DNA from: Uloborus plumipes
Taxonomy: Eukaryota; Arthropoda; Arachnida; Araneae; Uloboridae
Assembly (NCBI GenBank): GCA_038373865.1
Contig: JAXGGA010002061.1
Span: forward strand, 62,001-126,000
Length of the DNA: 64,000 nt
Direction of reading: 5' to 3'
A program made the translations under genes and the position numbers. A model generated the notes under the pieces. That model saw only the letters and a list, made by a program, of their open reading frames with translations, was not told where the DNA came from and ran no database searches. Below are positions 1 to 11,123 of the stretch, piece after piece. Every line of letters begins with the position of its first letter. The stretch's first letter is position 1.

Positions 1-121
1 ATTTTGATAACTAAACGCGTACCATTGCATAATCTCGGTGGATTTAAATTACGTAGAAGAACTATGGTAACCAATTTTTAACCGCAGTTTATGTGGTGGC
101 ATTCCGGGTATGTTTAAAGAA

Positions 122-332
122 TTTTAGCCAAGAATACAAAAAAGCTGGTAGCTAAATAGATAATTTGCAATAAAATATATATTGCGGTCCTAAATTGAGA
201 TAAAAACTATCCTTTCATTTCAGTTGGACCAAACTGAAACTACGTGCAAAATTTGGTTAAAATCGGTTCAGTAGCTGAGGAGTCCATTGGCCACAAACAC
301 AGGGACACGTAATTTTTATATATTAAGATAAG
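122..332 (+). mobile_element. RTE-like non-LTR retroelement 3' end, copy 1
   Basis: A block of about 210 bases that recurs almost unchanged at 430-637. It contains a segment about a perfect-strength block reading TTGGACCAAACTGAAACT, then CGGTTCAGTAGCTGAGGAGT, and ends in a short AT tail (TTTTTATATATTAAGAT). This layout, with a shared phrase near GGAGTCCATT and an AT/GAT tail, resembles the 3' untranslated ends of RTE-type LINEs in invertebrates. No reverse transcriptase is present, so both copies would be 5'-truncated. The class assignment is from memory of that 3' signature and is tentative. Confidence 0.45.
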
Positions 333-429
333 AAAGATTATTACTTGTTGACTGCGCTCCAGAAGCTGCCAGAACGTGTGCTTTATGTCGCTCAGCCATG
401 GAGGTGTCAAAAAAGGCTTAGTAAAAAGG

Positions 430-637
430 CTTAGCCAAGAACACAGAAAAGCTGGTAGCTAAATACATAATTTGCAATAAAAAATATATTGCGGTCCTAA
501 ATTGAGATAGAAACTATCCTATCATTTAAGTTGGACCAAACTGAAACTGCGTGTAAAATTTGGTTAAAATCGGTTCAGTAGCTGAGGAGTCCATTGGCCA
601 CAAACACAGGGACATGTAATTTTTATATATTAAGATG
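430..637 (+). mobile_element. RTE-like non-LTR retroelement 3' end, copy 2
   Basis: Second copy of the block at 122-332, in direct orientation and about 95 percent alike by eye. It ends in the same AT tail, directly abutting the left inverted repeat of the large composite that begins at about 637. The roughly 100-base spacer between the copies is not repeated. Two adjacent truncated copies could reflect two insertions, or one insertion that was duplicated. Confidence 0.45.
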
Positions 638-851
638 AGACTTCAAAAGGTAATTAAAAATTAAGTGATTGCCATATAATGAGGTAGGTATTAAAATAAT
701 TCATCGTTTAGAAATAAAAAAATATTGTTTAACTTATGAATGAGTGTTTTGTTCAGTGGATTTTTGTACGGTAAAACAAATTTAATTGATAGGTATGGGT
801 AAGAAATTTATCCATATAATTTCTTACCCATTTAATGGGTAGGAAATAACA

Positions 852-1346
852 AGTACATGTTATCTATTATTTTTTGATTTTTAGTTGCTTTTCGTTTGTT
901 TTAAGATTATGTTGGTTCCTACAATAACAAAGTCCCAAACAAAGTGGAGCAAGGTGTAACAAAAATTTAGGATCGGAGAGCAATTGACAAGGAGAGGGCA
1001 CTGTGGGGAAGGCATAGCTATGATCCACACGCCCTGTTAGCCACATGCAAAAAAATGTTAGCAACGTGTAATCATAACAACTGCATATTTGAAACACGAT
1101 TGCAGAGAAACTTGTGCTTAAAAGGTTACTATAATAGGGCATCTCAGTGATGATCTCGGGAAACACGTTTGATATGAAAGCCATTAATATCAGGAATGTT
1201 TTAATGAAGACAAAACAATCTTTAGATTTTGTTGATTTATAATTTTTCATACACAAAATTATTTTTAAATAAAAAATAAAATTGCCATTGAAAAACGCCC
1301 GGTAACGAAAAATCAAAAAAAAAATAAATACAGATAACATGTACAT
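852..1346. mobile_element. Small inverted-repeat insert (MITE-like)
   Basis: The left edge (GTACATGTTATCT, then T-rich and GATTTTTAGTTGC) is the inverted complement of the right edge (near GAAAAATCAAAA, then AGATAACATGTAC). The insert interrupts the left inverted repeat of the surrounding composite, which shows it arrived later. A 159-codon open frame runs on the minus strand across nearly the whole insert (867-1346). It has no recognisable domain and an ordinary low-complexity start, so it is probably fortuitous. Confidence 0.5.
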
Positions 1347-1365
1347 TAAGGGTGATTCAGAAATG

Positions 1366-1690
1366 TATGGAAAAAAAATAAACTTTGTATTTTTGTGCGT
1401 CTTACCCTCTTATTTTGTGCCACTATATACACTGATTATTTGTGCAAAATTTTGACAAAATGTATTAATATTTAGAGGACGCTCAAACGCCTTGAAATGT
1501 CGTGATATTGACAAAAACGTGAACGTAAATGATATCTATGGAAAAAAGTAGCCTTTGTATTTTTGTTCGTCTTACTGTCTTATTTAGGCCTTTATATGCA
1601 CTGAATTATTTGCCCAAACTTTTAGTAAACTATATTTACATTACTTCAAATTTTGTGATAGTCGCACAAATGCGAACGTAAATAATAATA
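1366..1690 (+). repeat. Diverged tandem duplication, period about 170
   Basis: Two consecutive blocks begin TATGGAAAAAA and share CTTTGTATTTTTGT, CGTCTTAC, TATGCACTGA/TATACACTGA and a closing GAACGTAAAT. The second starts near 1537. The first overlaps the inner part of the composite's left inverted repeat. The blocks are roughly 75 percent alike, so the duplication is not recent. Confidence 0.45.
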
Positions 1691-1896
1691 ATAAAGTTAC
1701 TCTATTGCTTTTTTTATATCTTTGAAGAAAAAAATCGTGCAATCACAAAATAAACTAGATGTCTGAAAAACCAAAGAAATGCAGAAAAGTATGAAAACTA
1801 ATCAAATACGTAAAAAATATACAAAAAAATTTAAATACATTAAATATATTGTAATTCGCTCATTAATTCTTGCAATACTTTTTAAGGTTACTTTTT

Positions 1897-2600
1897 TACA
1901 ACTTTGAAACCTTTTCTGTGTTCCTGTACCACTTGAAGAAGACACTGTCTTTGTTTTTCGTCGTTAGTGATAGTCTTAACAAATGCTTCAATAAGAGCCA
2001 TGCCACGCTCCGTATTGTTGTTTACAATCCTCAGTTTCTTTGGTAGTACAAAGCCTTGTTGGTAGCTATCTTGAAGATTCCAATGCTCAGGATCAAACAG
2101 CTGATATATTTTGAGTTTCTTCTTTACATGAATAAGGACGTTGAAAATGTTCCAAATCATTTCTCAGTGCTTGCACAAAAAGGGTTGCTGGGAACCCAGC
2201 TCTTAGATATTCTTTCCCACTAACGATAAGAATGTGAAAGAAATCACATTCATATGTTACGAATACCTTTTCATTGTCCGGCTGCAAGTTTGAACTGGTT
2301 GTGAAATATCCATAACTTGAAGCCATAAAGAATCTTTGACACAGATATAACACGAGGAACCGCTCCTGTGACACAAAAACATACACCAAGAAAAGGTGCT
2401 CCGCTCAAGAAAATCGTACTAAGCTCTATAGTACCTTCCTTAGACACTTCTTTTGCATGGGTCATCAGAAGTTGACTTTGCGCAACTTCCATTACTAATT
2501 GCACGTTGCTTTGAATCGGCTATCAACTCCTCAACCTCATCATTTCTCACTCCAGGTTTAAAATTGGAATGTTTTATCCTTAACTATGATTGCTGAAACC
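1897..2600 (-). pseudogene. Decayed ORF of a multicopy arthropod protein family
   Basis: Read from about 2600 down to 1897 on the minus strand, protein-like sequence continues through at least three frame changes. The order is KPGVRNDEVEELIADSK, then EGTIELSTIFLSGAP and GAVPRVISVSKILYG with KLWIFHNQFKL, then FVTYECDFFHILIVSG, and finally DPEHWNLQDSYQQGFVLPKK and NNNTERGMALI ending near LLQVVQEHRKGF. I recall a multicopy family of uncharacterised arthropod proteins with a GA.H.ARWM.K..Y..KI block and a C-terminal ND.AERG..LI block. The order and spacing here fit that family. Its function is unknown to me and it is probably carried by mobile elements. The copy is broken and sits inside the composite at 637-7042. 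Confidence 0.5.
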
Positions 2601-2725
2601 GCTTAAAAAGCAGTATTGTAGATACAATGGCAGTGGATGGTTCCACGCAATTGCGTGAACACCGCATTTGACATTGCACGCAATCAAATACCCCAATTCT
2701 ACCTAATTTTTGGTTTATCAGTTAA

Positions 2726-4582
2726 CCCATTAAACGCCGCTATGTGAACCACATTGAAAAAATTTTACTTTTGGCATGTTTTGAGGAGCAATACATATCT
2801 TTAATCATATATAGCTTAAATTTTTGAAAAATATTTATTTAGTCAAGAGATATGGTATGGTCCCAAAATGGGAGACTTGGCGCTTAGTGGGGATAACATA
2901 AATATCTCTGCTACAATAGTGATGCTTGAATAAAATCTGACTAAATCTAGTTTAAAAACCTAAAAATCATTTTTATGCAGTTATTTATTGATACTAAAAT
3001 ATTTTTTTTTAATTTTAAGTTTGTAAATTATTCAATATACATAAAAGTTTTAAAATAGAAGTTTTGCAAACTTTCTCACTTACTGAGCATATTTTTTTGT
3101 ATGAAAAGATATTATCACCGAGAATTTCTCACATTTTTGTCTGAAGCTTTAGGATTGTCATATACCATACAGAAGTTATAGGTTATTTTCATTAATTATG
3201 CCGAGGCAGAATTAATGAAAATAATAGAGCAAATATATTCAGGGTTCAAGCGAGGCTAAATGAAGAAGACCAGTCCTAGACTTTTATAAAACAGAACTAA
3301 GAAATTTTTAAGCAGCTCAACGTTATATTTATTTCCTCATAGCAAGGCTTTTTTTTTTATTGTAAAGTCTACTTCACAACATGTTTGAGAAAATGATGTA
3401 CAATTCATAATATCAGAATGTTTTTAGAAAAAATGGTCTGTATGATTGACGTCGATGTATTAGCGACAGATCTAGTTCCTCCGATGTCATAACGAAAATT
3501 GCAATAAATTCTAAAAATGCGAATTGAGGACTTATTCCATTATATGTGATCTAGGAAAGTATCATCAAAGCTTTCCCTCTCAATTATCTGATTAGAATCT
3601 GGCGGGTGACAACAAGTGACACTGTACTCATTTGCTAGAAATGCATTACAATTTGTTGTCGCCATATTGTTCAAAGCTTGCTGCTAAGTCAAAAATTTTA
3701 ACAATTTTAATTTCAAGAAATGTTCTGTTTTAAAATTGAAAAAGTTTCTGCTTTAAAATTGAACCTCCTTTACTGAATGCCACTTGCTATTACTTCGGGA
3801 AAGCTCTCATCAGGGGAACTCACAAAGGACAAGAAAAGTGGGCTGGATAGTGCCTACTGCAGCATTAAAATTTTTAGGAGAGAGAGAGGGGGGGGGGTGT
3901 TATTTTTTGAATGATTGAATTATCATTTTAGTGGACGTCTAATCCTCCCTTGGAGGAGGTGCACCATTGTCCTTATAGAGGATTGGTCACCGCAGTTTAC
4001 CTAGAACATTCAGAAGAACGAATGGAATGTCACCTGTTCTGATAAAAGCACCTGATTTTGAACAACAAAAGAGAGCTTACTATGTTCTAATACAAAGGGG
4101 TTGACCTTCAACAGTAAATAACAGAGAGGGGAGGGTTTATTCATGCAAAATGGGGGAGGACTTAACTCCGCTACTCGTGACATTTCCTACTAATCAGAAA
4201 GCGCCAAGTCTCCCATTTTGGGACCTGTGTAAATAAACAGCTAAAAAAAATCGTTTAAATTAATTTTCTTGACCCCTGTTTGTTATGACTTGAAAAAAGA
4301 TCCTTTGTGATTTATATTCCATGTTTTTAAACTTCTACGTTCGATTTTCTTATTTTTAAGGATTTTTTTGCCTTATGAAGTAAATACAAGCTTTTTTGCT
4401 AAAATTCAACTATTTTTTTTTAAATATAATTTGCATTACAAACTTTTTGAAAAAAATACCAATTAAGTTAAGTACTTTGTTATTCAATTAAAAATATTTT
4501 CAAAATATTTATCTTTATTACTTACTGAGGAAAAAAATCTTAATCAAAGGTTCCCAAAATGGGAGACTTGGCGCTTAATGGG
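2726..4582. mobile_element. piggyBac-like non-autonomous element, TTAA-flanked (pB1)
   Basis: TTAA occurs at both edges (2722-2725 and 4583-4586). The termini are CCCATTAAACGCC on the left and its near-perfect inverse GGCGCTTAATGGG on the right. TTAA target duplications with CC-starting ends are the hallmark of the piggyBac superfamily. A subterminal block containing the palindrome TCCCAAAATGGGA followed by GACTTGGCGCTTA occurs at 2861 and 4552 in direct orientation and inverted near 4200. There is no transposase coding sequence, so the 1.86-kb element needs a helper. It interrupts the composite at 637-7042. Confidence 0.7.
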
Positions 4583-4759
4583 TTAAAATACCGAGAGACC
4601 AAGACTAGAATAAACTTCAGTTGTAATACCACAGAAAAAACAATGTCTAAAATGTAATGGTGGAAAGCACAATATAAAAGTTGCTTTCCTAGTTTTTTTC
4701 CCAAGTTCAAACATGCTTCAACTTTAGTACCGGCACTGCATGTCGTATCGAAACACATA

Positions 4760-6035
4760 GGGTCACCTGGGGTAATTCCTGGTCAAAAAGCATTAACATC
4801 CAATTATCACAAAATCTATCTAAGTTAGAGTTACAAATTTTGGTATGGAGGAAGCACATTGGGATGTCCATCGAATAAAATATTCATGCTATCAACAATA
4901 CATAATGAACTTGAGTAATTGTCGTTAATTAGTGACCAGGAATTACCCCAGAGATGGGGTAATTCCTGGCCACTTACGGGGCAATTATTGGTCACCCAAC
5001 TGATTGATGAAAATGCATACATTTTGTAAGCACATTATTAATACAAGTTATTAAACTAATTAGATAAAGAATTTATTTATATATATATTGCTAATTAAAC
5101 ACTGTAGTTAGTTTTTTTAAGGAAGAATGCAATTGTTTTCAACATAATAGCTTTACTTAATAAAACTTACCCAAAATACTTTTTATAAACTTTGTATGCA
5201 ATAGCTACAGCTTTTATATCTGTTGTGAATGAATCTTCACCTACCAAATAAATAGGTCCATAAAAAATATGGTGCACATGTACCATACACACTGAGCACA
5301 TGCTTCTGTCTGTTATGAACAGGTTAAGGTGAACAGTTAAGTGAATAGTACAATGCAGTTACAATTAAGCATTTTTCTTAGTATAATTAAGAATAATTAT
5401 TAAAACTTATAAAATAATTGGATGAAATTTAACAAAGAAAAAATCAGTATATTGTATACTTATCATTAACAGATAAGAATGTCACATTGCGGTTACAGTT
5501 AACTTTTCAGTTAAGGCTCACAGAGTTACATATAGTTTAAATCAATAACATATGTCAATAATAGGTGAAATAATAATCCATAAATATTTTAAAAAGGACT
5601 GACCAGGAATTACCCCACTGGCCAAGAATTACCCCAGTAGCCAGGGGCATTATTTGGAGCCTTCCTGCAAATTATTCAAAACAATAATGGTAAATCCAAA
5701 ACTATTTTTCAGTAACTGACATGGTACCTAATTCAACCAAAAAAACGAAAAAGAAAAATATTCAGAAGTTTGAGTTTGATCACGATCTTTGTACAAATGT
5801 ATCAAAACTAAGGCCAATCTTGTTTTACGAAATTTAACAAGCGATTTTAAAAAGATTTTTTTTTTCAAACTAAATACACAGTCAACTCATAATTAAGTAA
5901 TGAATTGCAATGAAGATAGTTCAGAGTACCTCTGTGATTTTTTTCATTTTGCTGAAGGATTATTAAGACATAAAAAGGACTGTGACCAGGAATTACCCCA
6001 GAAACTTGCTGACCAGGAATTGCCCCGGGTGACCC
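4760..6035. mobile_element. TA-flanked inverted-repeat element with repeated ACCAGGAATTACCCC
   Basis: TA flanks both sides (4758-4759 and 6036-6037). The ends are GGGTCACCTGGGGTAATTCC and its near-exact inverse at 6010-6035. A TA target duplication suggests the Tc1/mariner/pogo group. The motif GACCAGGAATTACCCC or its close variants occurs eight times. Four lie near the left end (4768, 4934, 4958, 4978) and four toward the right (5600, 5620, 5985, 6010). The interior is AT-rich without a convincing ORF, so this is a 1.28-kb non-autonomous element. Confidence 0.6.
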
Positions 6036-7045
6036 TACCACGTACGAGCTCAGTAAGTTACCATTTATCTAACTGGTTATCATATAGCAGCATTTGCCGT
6101 AGCAATTCCAGTGCCTGACTAACTTACTAGAACCCAGAAATAAATCATTAATGCTTGTGGTCCTGATACTAATACTGGTATGAAACCCGCCGATCCTCCT
6201 TCATTTTCCCAATATATTTGATATAAGTGTTTCGTTCCAATAAACTATCAAAGAAAGTCATAGATTTAGACGACTTTTGTAAGTTAACGGCCGATTCAGA
6301 GCGAATAGTTTGCCTTCACCGTTTTATGGACGTTGTCAAATTCTCCCCATTTTGACCCATACTTTGTACTGTAGCAGCTACTATCAAAGTGGCTTTTTGT
6401 CACGTATATTGGGCCCTGTCTAGAGTGGATGCTAGGTGTTTTAGCCAAAAAAACTCATACACCTCAAACAACCGAAAAAGAAAACAGAAACCACAGCCCG
6501 AGCTTGCAGTTGCATTTTCTACCCAAACTCAGGTAAGAGATGATGTAGCTTTGGAGCGGGGGGGGGGGGATCGTTACAACTCACTTTGAGCTATTATTTT
6601 ATTGACTAATTACTTAGTAGAGTAAACTAACACTTTAAATTATTCCATTTTTTATGAAGAACAATATTATTTCGGGTAATGAAGTTATATACTCCAACTC
6701 TCGAAATTGCTAATTTTCAACAGAATTCGATCGCGTTGAGCGACCTCTAAATATTATTCAATTGAGCTAAAATTTTACATACATCACATTCATGAACAGT
6801 GTAAAAAAACTGCGGGGTAAGACCAAAGAAATTCAAATTTTTTTTTTTGAATCACCCTAATGTACATACAAGCCCATACCTACTCAATATATTTTTTTTT
6901 TACAGTATAAAAATCCACTGAACAAAACACTCTCTCATAAGAAAAACGATATATTTTTTTTATTTCTAAACCCGATAAACTATTTTAATATCTACCTCAT
7001 TATATGTTAATCTCTTAATTTTTCATTGCCTTTTGAAGTCTCATT

Positions 7046-7330
7046 CTATAAACTACATAACCTAACTAGGTTTAATTTTAAAGACTAAATTAGTTTTTAG
7101 TTAAATTAGTGTTAAAAGGATTCTGTGGATAGTGAGTTAGGTTACGTAGCAGTTTATAAAAGGCAAAGACTTCAAAAGGTGACTAAGAAATATAATATAT
7201 TTATTTTAGGTATTTAAAATTGTTTATAATTGAATAATTAAAATTAGCCTTTATTTTGTGAGTGGATGTTTTACTTAGTGGATTTTGTACTAGATGGTAG
7301 AAATTTTGTTAAACATTTTATAATTTTCTA
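7046..7330. repeat. Inverted repeat head-to-head with the composite's right end
   Basis: TTATAAACTACATAACCTAAC (7047 region) is inverted as GTTAGGTTACGTAGCAGTTT near 7138. Beyond it, 7168-7310 repeats the composite's terminal sequence (GACTTCAAAAGGTGACTAAG, then GTGAGTGGATGTTTTACTTA) in the opposite orientation to the copy at 6870-7042. The result is an imperfect palindrome centred near 7105 with arms of about 200 bases. This suggests a second, truncated copy joined head-to-head. Confidence 0.45.
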
Positions 7331-7519
7331 TTATTTGGAAATGTTTCGTTATTGTAAAGAATTGTAGTTTTGCATGTTTTGAAGATACCCAAAAAATCAA
7401 GAAATATATTAATGTTTAAGAGTAATACAGTGCTTTTTTAAAAGCTTTAAACTATGATACCGGCGAAGAAAGAAAAAAAATGAGGACATTTTAAAAAATT
7501 TTTTAATCCCCCCAAATAA

Positions 7520-7850
7520 AGCCGAAATTCTCCAATTTTTTGGTTTTTCTGGTTTGTTACTGGGTCAGAAGCTACTATTAGATTTCAATATGTTTTTTAA
7601 AATTTCGGAAGGCTTCACCAATCGTAACTTTTCCTTCCAAGAGCATTAAAATGAAACATTGAAACAAAAATTTTAAAAATCACTAAGAACACATGAAAAT
7701 TTCCATTTTTTCAAAAAATCAAGCTCGTTGCGGGATCGGAAGATATTATCCGATTTCAAAAAATTTTGGTTTTGTTTTGTAAGTCTTCACCAATAGTAAC
7801 TTTTCCGCACTATTACGATTCGAAAATAAAAACTTTGTTTTTTTCGCTCC
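7520..7850 (+). repeat. Diverged tandem repeat, period about 172
   Basis: CTTCACCAATCGTAACTTTTCC near 7613 is echoed by CTTCACCAATAGTAACTTTT near 7785. Each is preceded by GATTTCA and an A/T stretch and followed by a block ending near AACATTG or AACTTTG. A weaker third echo lies near 7960. The rest of 7331-8193 is AT-rich with nothing else I can identify. Confidence 0.35.
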
Positions 7851-8197
7851 ACCCTAGTAGGCATGTCACACAACCAGAAAGATATTTAATAAAAATTCGC
7901 TCAAAAATCAGGCTTGGTGCCCTTAAGTATTTCTAGGTTTACGGAAAATTTCAGTCTTTCTAGTGTTAATCAAGTCTTCATGTACACGAAGATATAGTTG
8001 CCGATCGCATTATTGCCAATCTTGTGATGATTTTGGAGGCTAAATTATTAGTGAGAAGGCAAAATGCAATAGAAGACATTTAGTATATAATTTTTGCTTT
8101 AGAAACGTAGATCCCTTTATTGCTACCCTGCTGCACAAATTTTGTTTCGTATGAACAAATTGTAAGTAAGTGTACTATGTTATTTTTAAACAGTTAA

Positions 8198-10280
8198 CAC
8201 TAGAACCGCGGGAATTTCGATATACCTAGAACCGCGGAAGGGGTCATTTTGACCCCAGATAGTAATTCAATGGAATATGCGCAAAAGCCTAATTCAGCTG
8301 ACTAAAATATTTTTTAACTGATTAATAATTAATATTTCTCGGAATTCTAGTTAAATTATTTGTATAAAACAACAGTTATCAACTTTTTTGATTAAAATAT
8401 TGTATTTTTTTTTAAATATTACTTTAAGTATAGTAACGTTTCTCCAACAAAATATACATGTAGTTGCTATTTCAAATGGGAAAATAGAGTAAGTAGTTGA
8501 ATATGTTAAGATATAAAAACAATAATAATGAGTTTCCTCAGTTAGTTATAGTTTAAAAAATAATTGACAGTTTACAGAATGAGTTGTAAAAAAAACGTAA
8601 AGGTATGCAAATAAGAACTCTGTACTTTGAACAGATCGGTATCTACAGGTTTTATTTTTACAATTTTGACTTTGGAATCTATTTTGTCTGCATTTCATTT
8701 GCGGTTGTCCGTCGTTTTTATTTGCTGCGTCACACGCTAGAGTTTACTACTTATATTTTTTAATTTATTTATTTTTAATGAGAAAGAACAAACTTTTCTC
8801 GTGATTTTCCAACTAAGTCTTGAAGTGATGTATACTAGCCAATTTTTAAGTTTTTGTTTTACATAAAGCCAAATAATAGGTTGCCATCAAGGTGCAAAAT
8901 ATTTCATGAAAGCTACTCCTATTTTATGTCAAAACGTAAAAATCTCATCATTCCATGAACTTAGTTTCTTAGCAATGCATTCTAGAAAAAATATAATTTG
9001 CATTCCTTTGTATGAAGTTGGAAGCTTTTTTCAAGGAATATTTTAGGTACGTCAAAAATTGATACGGAAGTATTTATTTCTTCTAATGTTGCTCATTAGT
9101 ACAATAAACCAGTGATTTGGGTGGTGCGTGCGCTCTTAACGGGACGTCTTATTGGTTTACTTCAATGATATTCAGATGCCGATATGTCTCATCCTCCGTA
9201 CCTTTCCTAATGCAGTTCAATATCAATTTCTTTGTAACAGGAATAAAAACATTTGAAGGACTACTGTGGATAATACTGCGTTTAGTATTGGTGCTGGCCC
9301 CCTTCTTCCTTCAACAATCGTATTCTTTGTTCCAATTTGAAAGGAGTTCAAAACTCTCTCCTCTTTGTCAATTTACTATTTTTCCGCTTTAAATATTATT
9401 GTTGATTTGTTTTTTAAATTTCTTCCCATACGTGTATTTTTTTCTCAAAACATTTTTTTTTTTAAAGTTCAATAAGTTTTTATAATTTTTGCGATGAGAA
9501 AGAACAGCGTTTGCATGGGCATTACCAGTAATCTTTACTTTTAACTTCTCAAAATTAAAACAGTTTCATCATTACAACGACCTTATAAATGCTTCATTGA
9601 TATTTATTTCAATATTTTATAGCTTTCTGGACAGTCTGATTACGGAAGTATTTCTTATACACAGAATAAAAAATTTCCCTTGTAATTTTTTTTATCGCAT
9701 TCAAACGTAGCCTGAGTTTCAAACCAATCATAGTGCTCAAAACCAACCGATCAAAATGCTTATGTTTCAGCCCCAGGGAATTGGCTATGGACCCCCCCCC
9801 CCCCCATTTCTAATTTTTCAAGGGGAGGGAGGGTGCGTGCTGAATGCAAATTTTACCTGAAAGCAACAAAAACAACACCGAGCTATATGTATAAACATAA
9901 ATTCTTCAAAGTTAGAAGGGGGGTGCAATTGCCCCCTCCCCCAACCCCTCTTCTACTAAATTACTGCTTATGTACTCCATTTTAGAAATTCTTAGGTGAG
10001 GAAGAAGTATACTACAGTTAATTACAAGAAAATGTACGTTTTTAGTCATTTTGTGCTTCAATATTTCTTGAGGGTCATTTTGACCCACACCGCGGTTCTA
10101 GGTATAAGTGCTAATAACTGAAAAAATAATAATGCCACAAATTTTTAAATCTGAAAAAATTTTCTTCACCTCAAATAATTAAAAGTCATAAAAGGAATTA
10201 TATCTTCGATTCCTACTTTTCGCGTAGTAGTAAACTGAACTTTGCTATGGGTCAAATTGACCCCTTCCGCGCTTCTAGTG
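8198..10280. mobile_element. piggyBac-like non-autonomous element, TTAA-flanked (pB2)
   Basis: TTAA lies at 8194-8197 and 10281-10284. The termini are CACTAGAACCGCGG and the inverse of CACTAGAAGCGCGG. Immediately inside are palindromes GGGGTCATTTTGACCCC (8240-8256) and GGGTCAAATTGACCCC (10249-10264), and an internal copy lies at 10072-10086 beside a second end-like CCGCGGTTCTAG. The 2.08-kb interior has no recognisable transposase. The open frame at 9117-9392 shows no family motif. A G/C-homopolymer-bordered segment at 9790-9955 resembles the dispersed repeat at 20468 and 23408. Confidence 0.7.
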
Positions 10281-10284
10281 TTAA

Positions 10285-10898
10285 ATAGCTTTCAGTGTAA
10301 TTTTCGAAATACGCAATCTTTAGTTTTTTGCGTGCATTCAAATGTTCTTAAATTCTCTATTTCATTTAAAGAAACTGTCTGAAAATGATTTTACAACTGC
10401 GTTTAAACTGCAAAAGGCCTAAAAGAGATAACTATATATGGATCAAACATTACATTAAATAGTTCGATCATAAATTTTAAAACGTAACTGCAAAAATCCT
10501 AGAGGACAAAAATATAAGAAGAAGAAGAAAGGGAAAAAGAAATAATTTCATATGTTTAAATTCAATATTTACTTCGAACATGAAATTTAGAATTTTATGT
10601 TGGAAATAAATATTGAATGATTTCAAGTTGTTCTACACAGCAAATCCCATGCTTTTTACATATATATTGTATACACTATATGTCAAAGCTATATCCTCTG
10701 TATATCTCCCGATAAGATTAAATTCTAAAAAAACATACAACAGTCGGAAAAGTCATTCGCGTTTGTTGATACTCGTAGGTGAAATAAGACTTACATTCGT
10801 AGTTTGCATAGAAATAAATTCCCATAGCATATTGTTGGATTTTGCTTTTTTTTTTTTTGAAAGTTCTAAAGGACTTTCTTTTTTTTTTTTTTTAACTT
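10285..10898. other. AT-rich stretch, nothing assigned
   Basis: No coding signal, inverted ends or known repeat found. It contains a short AAG-rich run near 10517 and T-rich runs at 10847-10893. Confidence 0.3.
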
Positions 10899-11123
10899 TT
10901 ATTTTTTACTGCAAAAGAACATTTTTAGATGCAAAGGATTGAAAGAGCTTAGTGTTATTTGTTTTATTTCATCTGGTGTATATCTCTGACTAGGTTCAAC
11001 TACAAGTAAATCCACAGGTTTCACCGGCATTGCTACAGGCTTCTTTCTACTGACTCGAAGCCTGCTTAAAACTGTTGGTCCTTCAGAAATTCCGCATGGT
11101 ACAGCGTGGCAAGCTGGAGTTGC
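10899..11123 (-). CDS. Candidate terminal coding exon of an unidentified host gene
   Basis: On the minus strand an open frame of 74 codons starts directly after a splice-acceptor-like TATGTCCTTAG (11134-11124) and ends in TAA at 10901-10899. An AATAAA overlaps the stop region. The peptide begins ATPACHAVPCGISEG, continues with RLRVSRKKPVAMPVKPVDLL and QRYTPDEIKQI, and has a balanced, proline- and lysine-rich composition unlike translated AT-rich spacer. I do not recognise the protein. No upstream exon or matching donor was found. The following A-rich run on the same strand could also mean a retrocopied 3' end. Alternative explanations are an unknown transposon ORF or chance. Confidence 0.35.
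   Translation of the reverse strand, partial: ATPACHAVPCGISEGPTVLSRLRVSRKKPVAMPVKPVDLLVVEPSQRYTPDEIKQITLSSFNPLHLKMFFCSKK

Larger units (their letters stand above)
637..7042. mobile_element. Composite element with long inverted ends and nested insertions
   Basis: The left end (637-815, continuing at about 1338-1500) is matched in inverted orientation at the right end (about 6720-7042). Both ends start with GAGACTTCAAAAGG and share GTTTTGTTCAGTGGATTTTT and GGGTGATTCA at the same relative places. The left repeat is split by a small inverted-repeat insert (about 852-1346). The interior carries a decayed minus-strand coding remnant (1897-2600) and two later insertions at 2726-4582 and 4760-6035. 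Without insertions the element would be about 2.8 kb. I see no target-site duplication I trust. The superfamily is unknown, and the two ends could instead be separate copies of one repeat. Confidence 0.45.
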
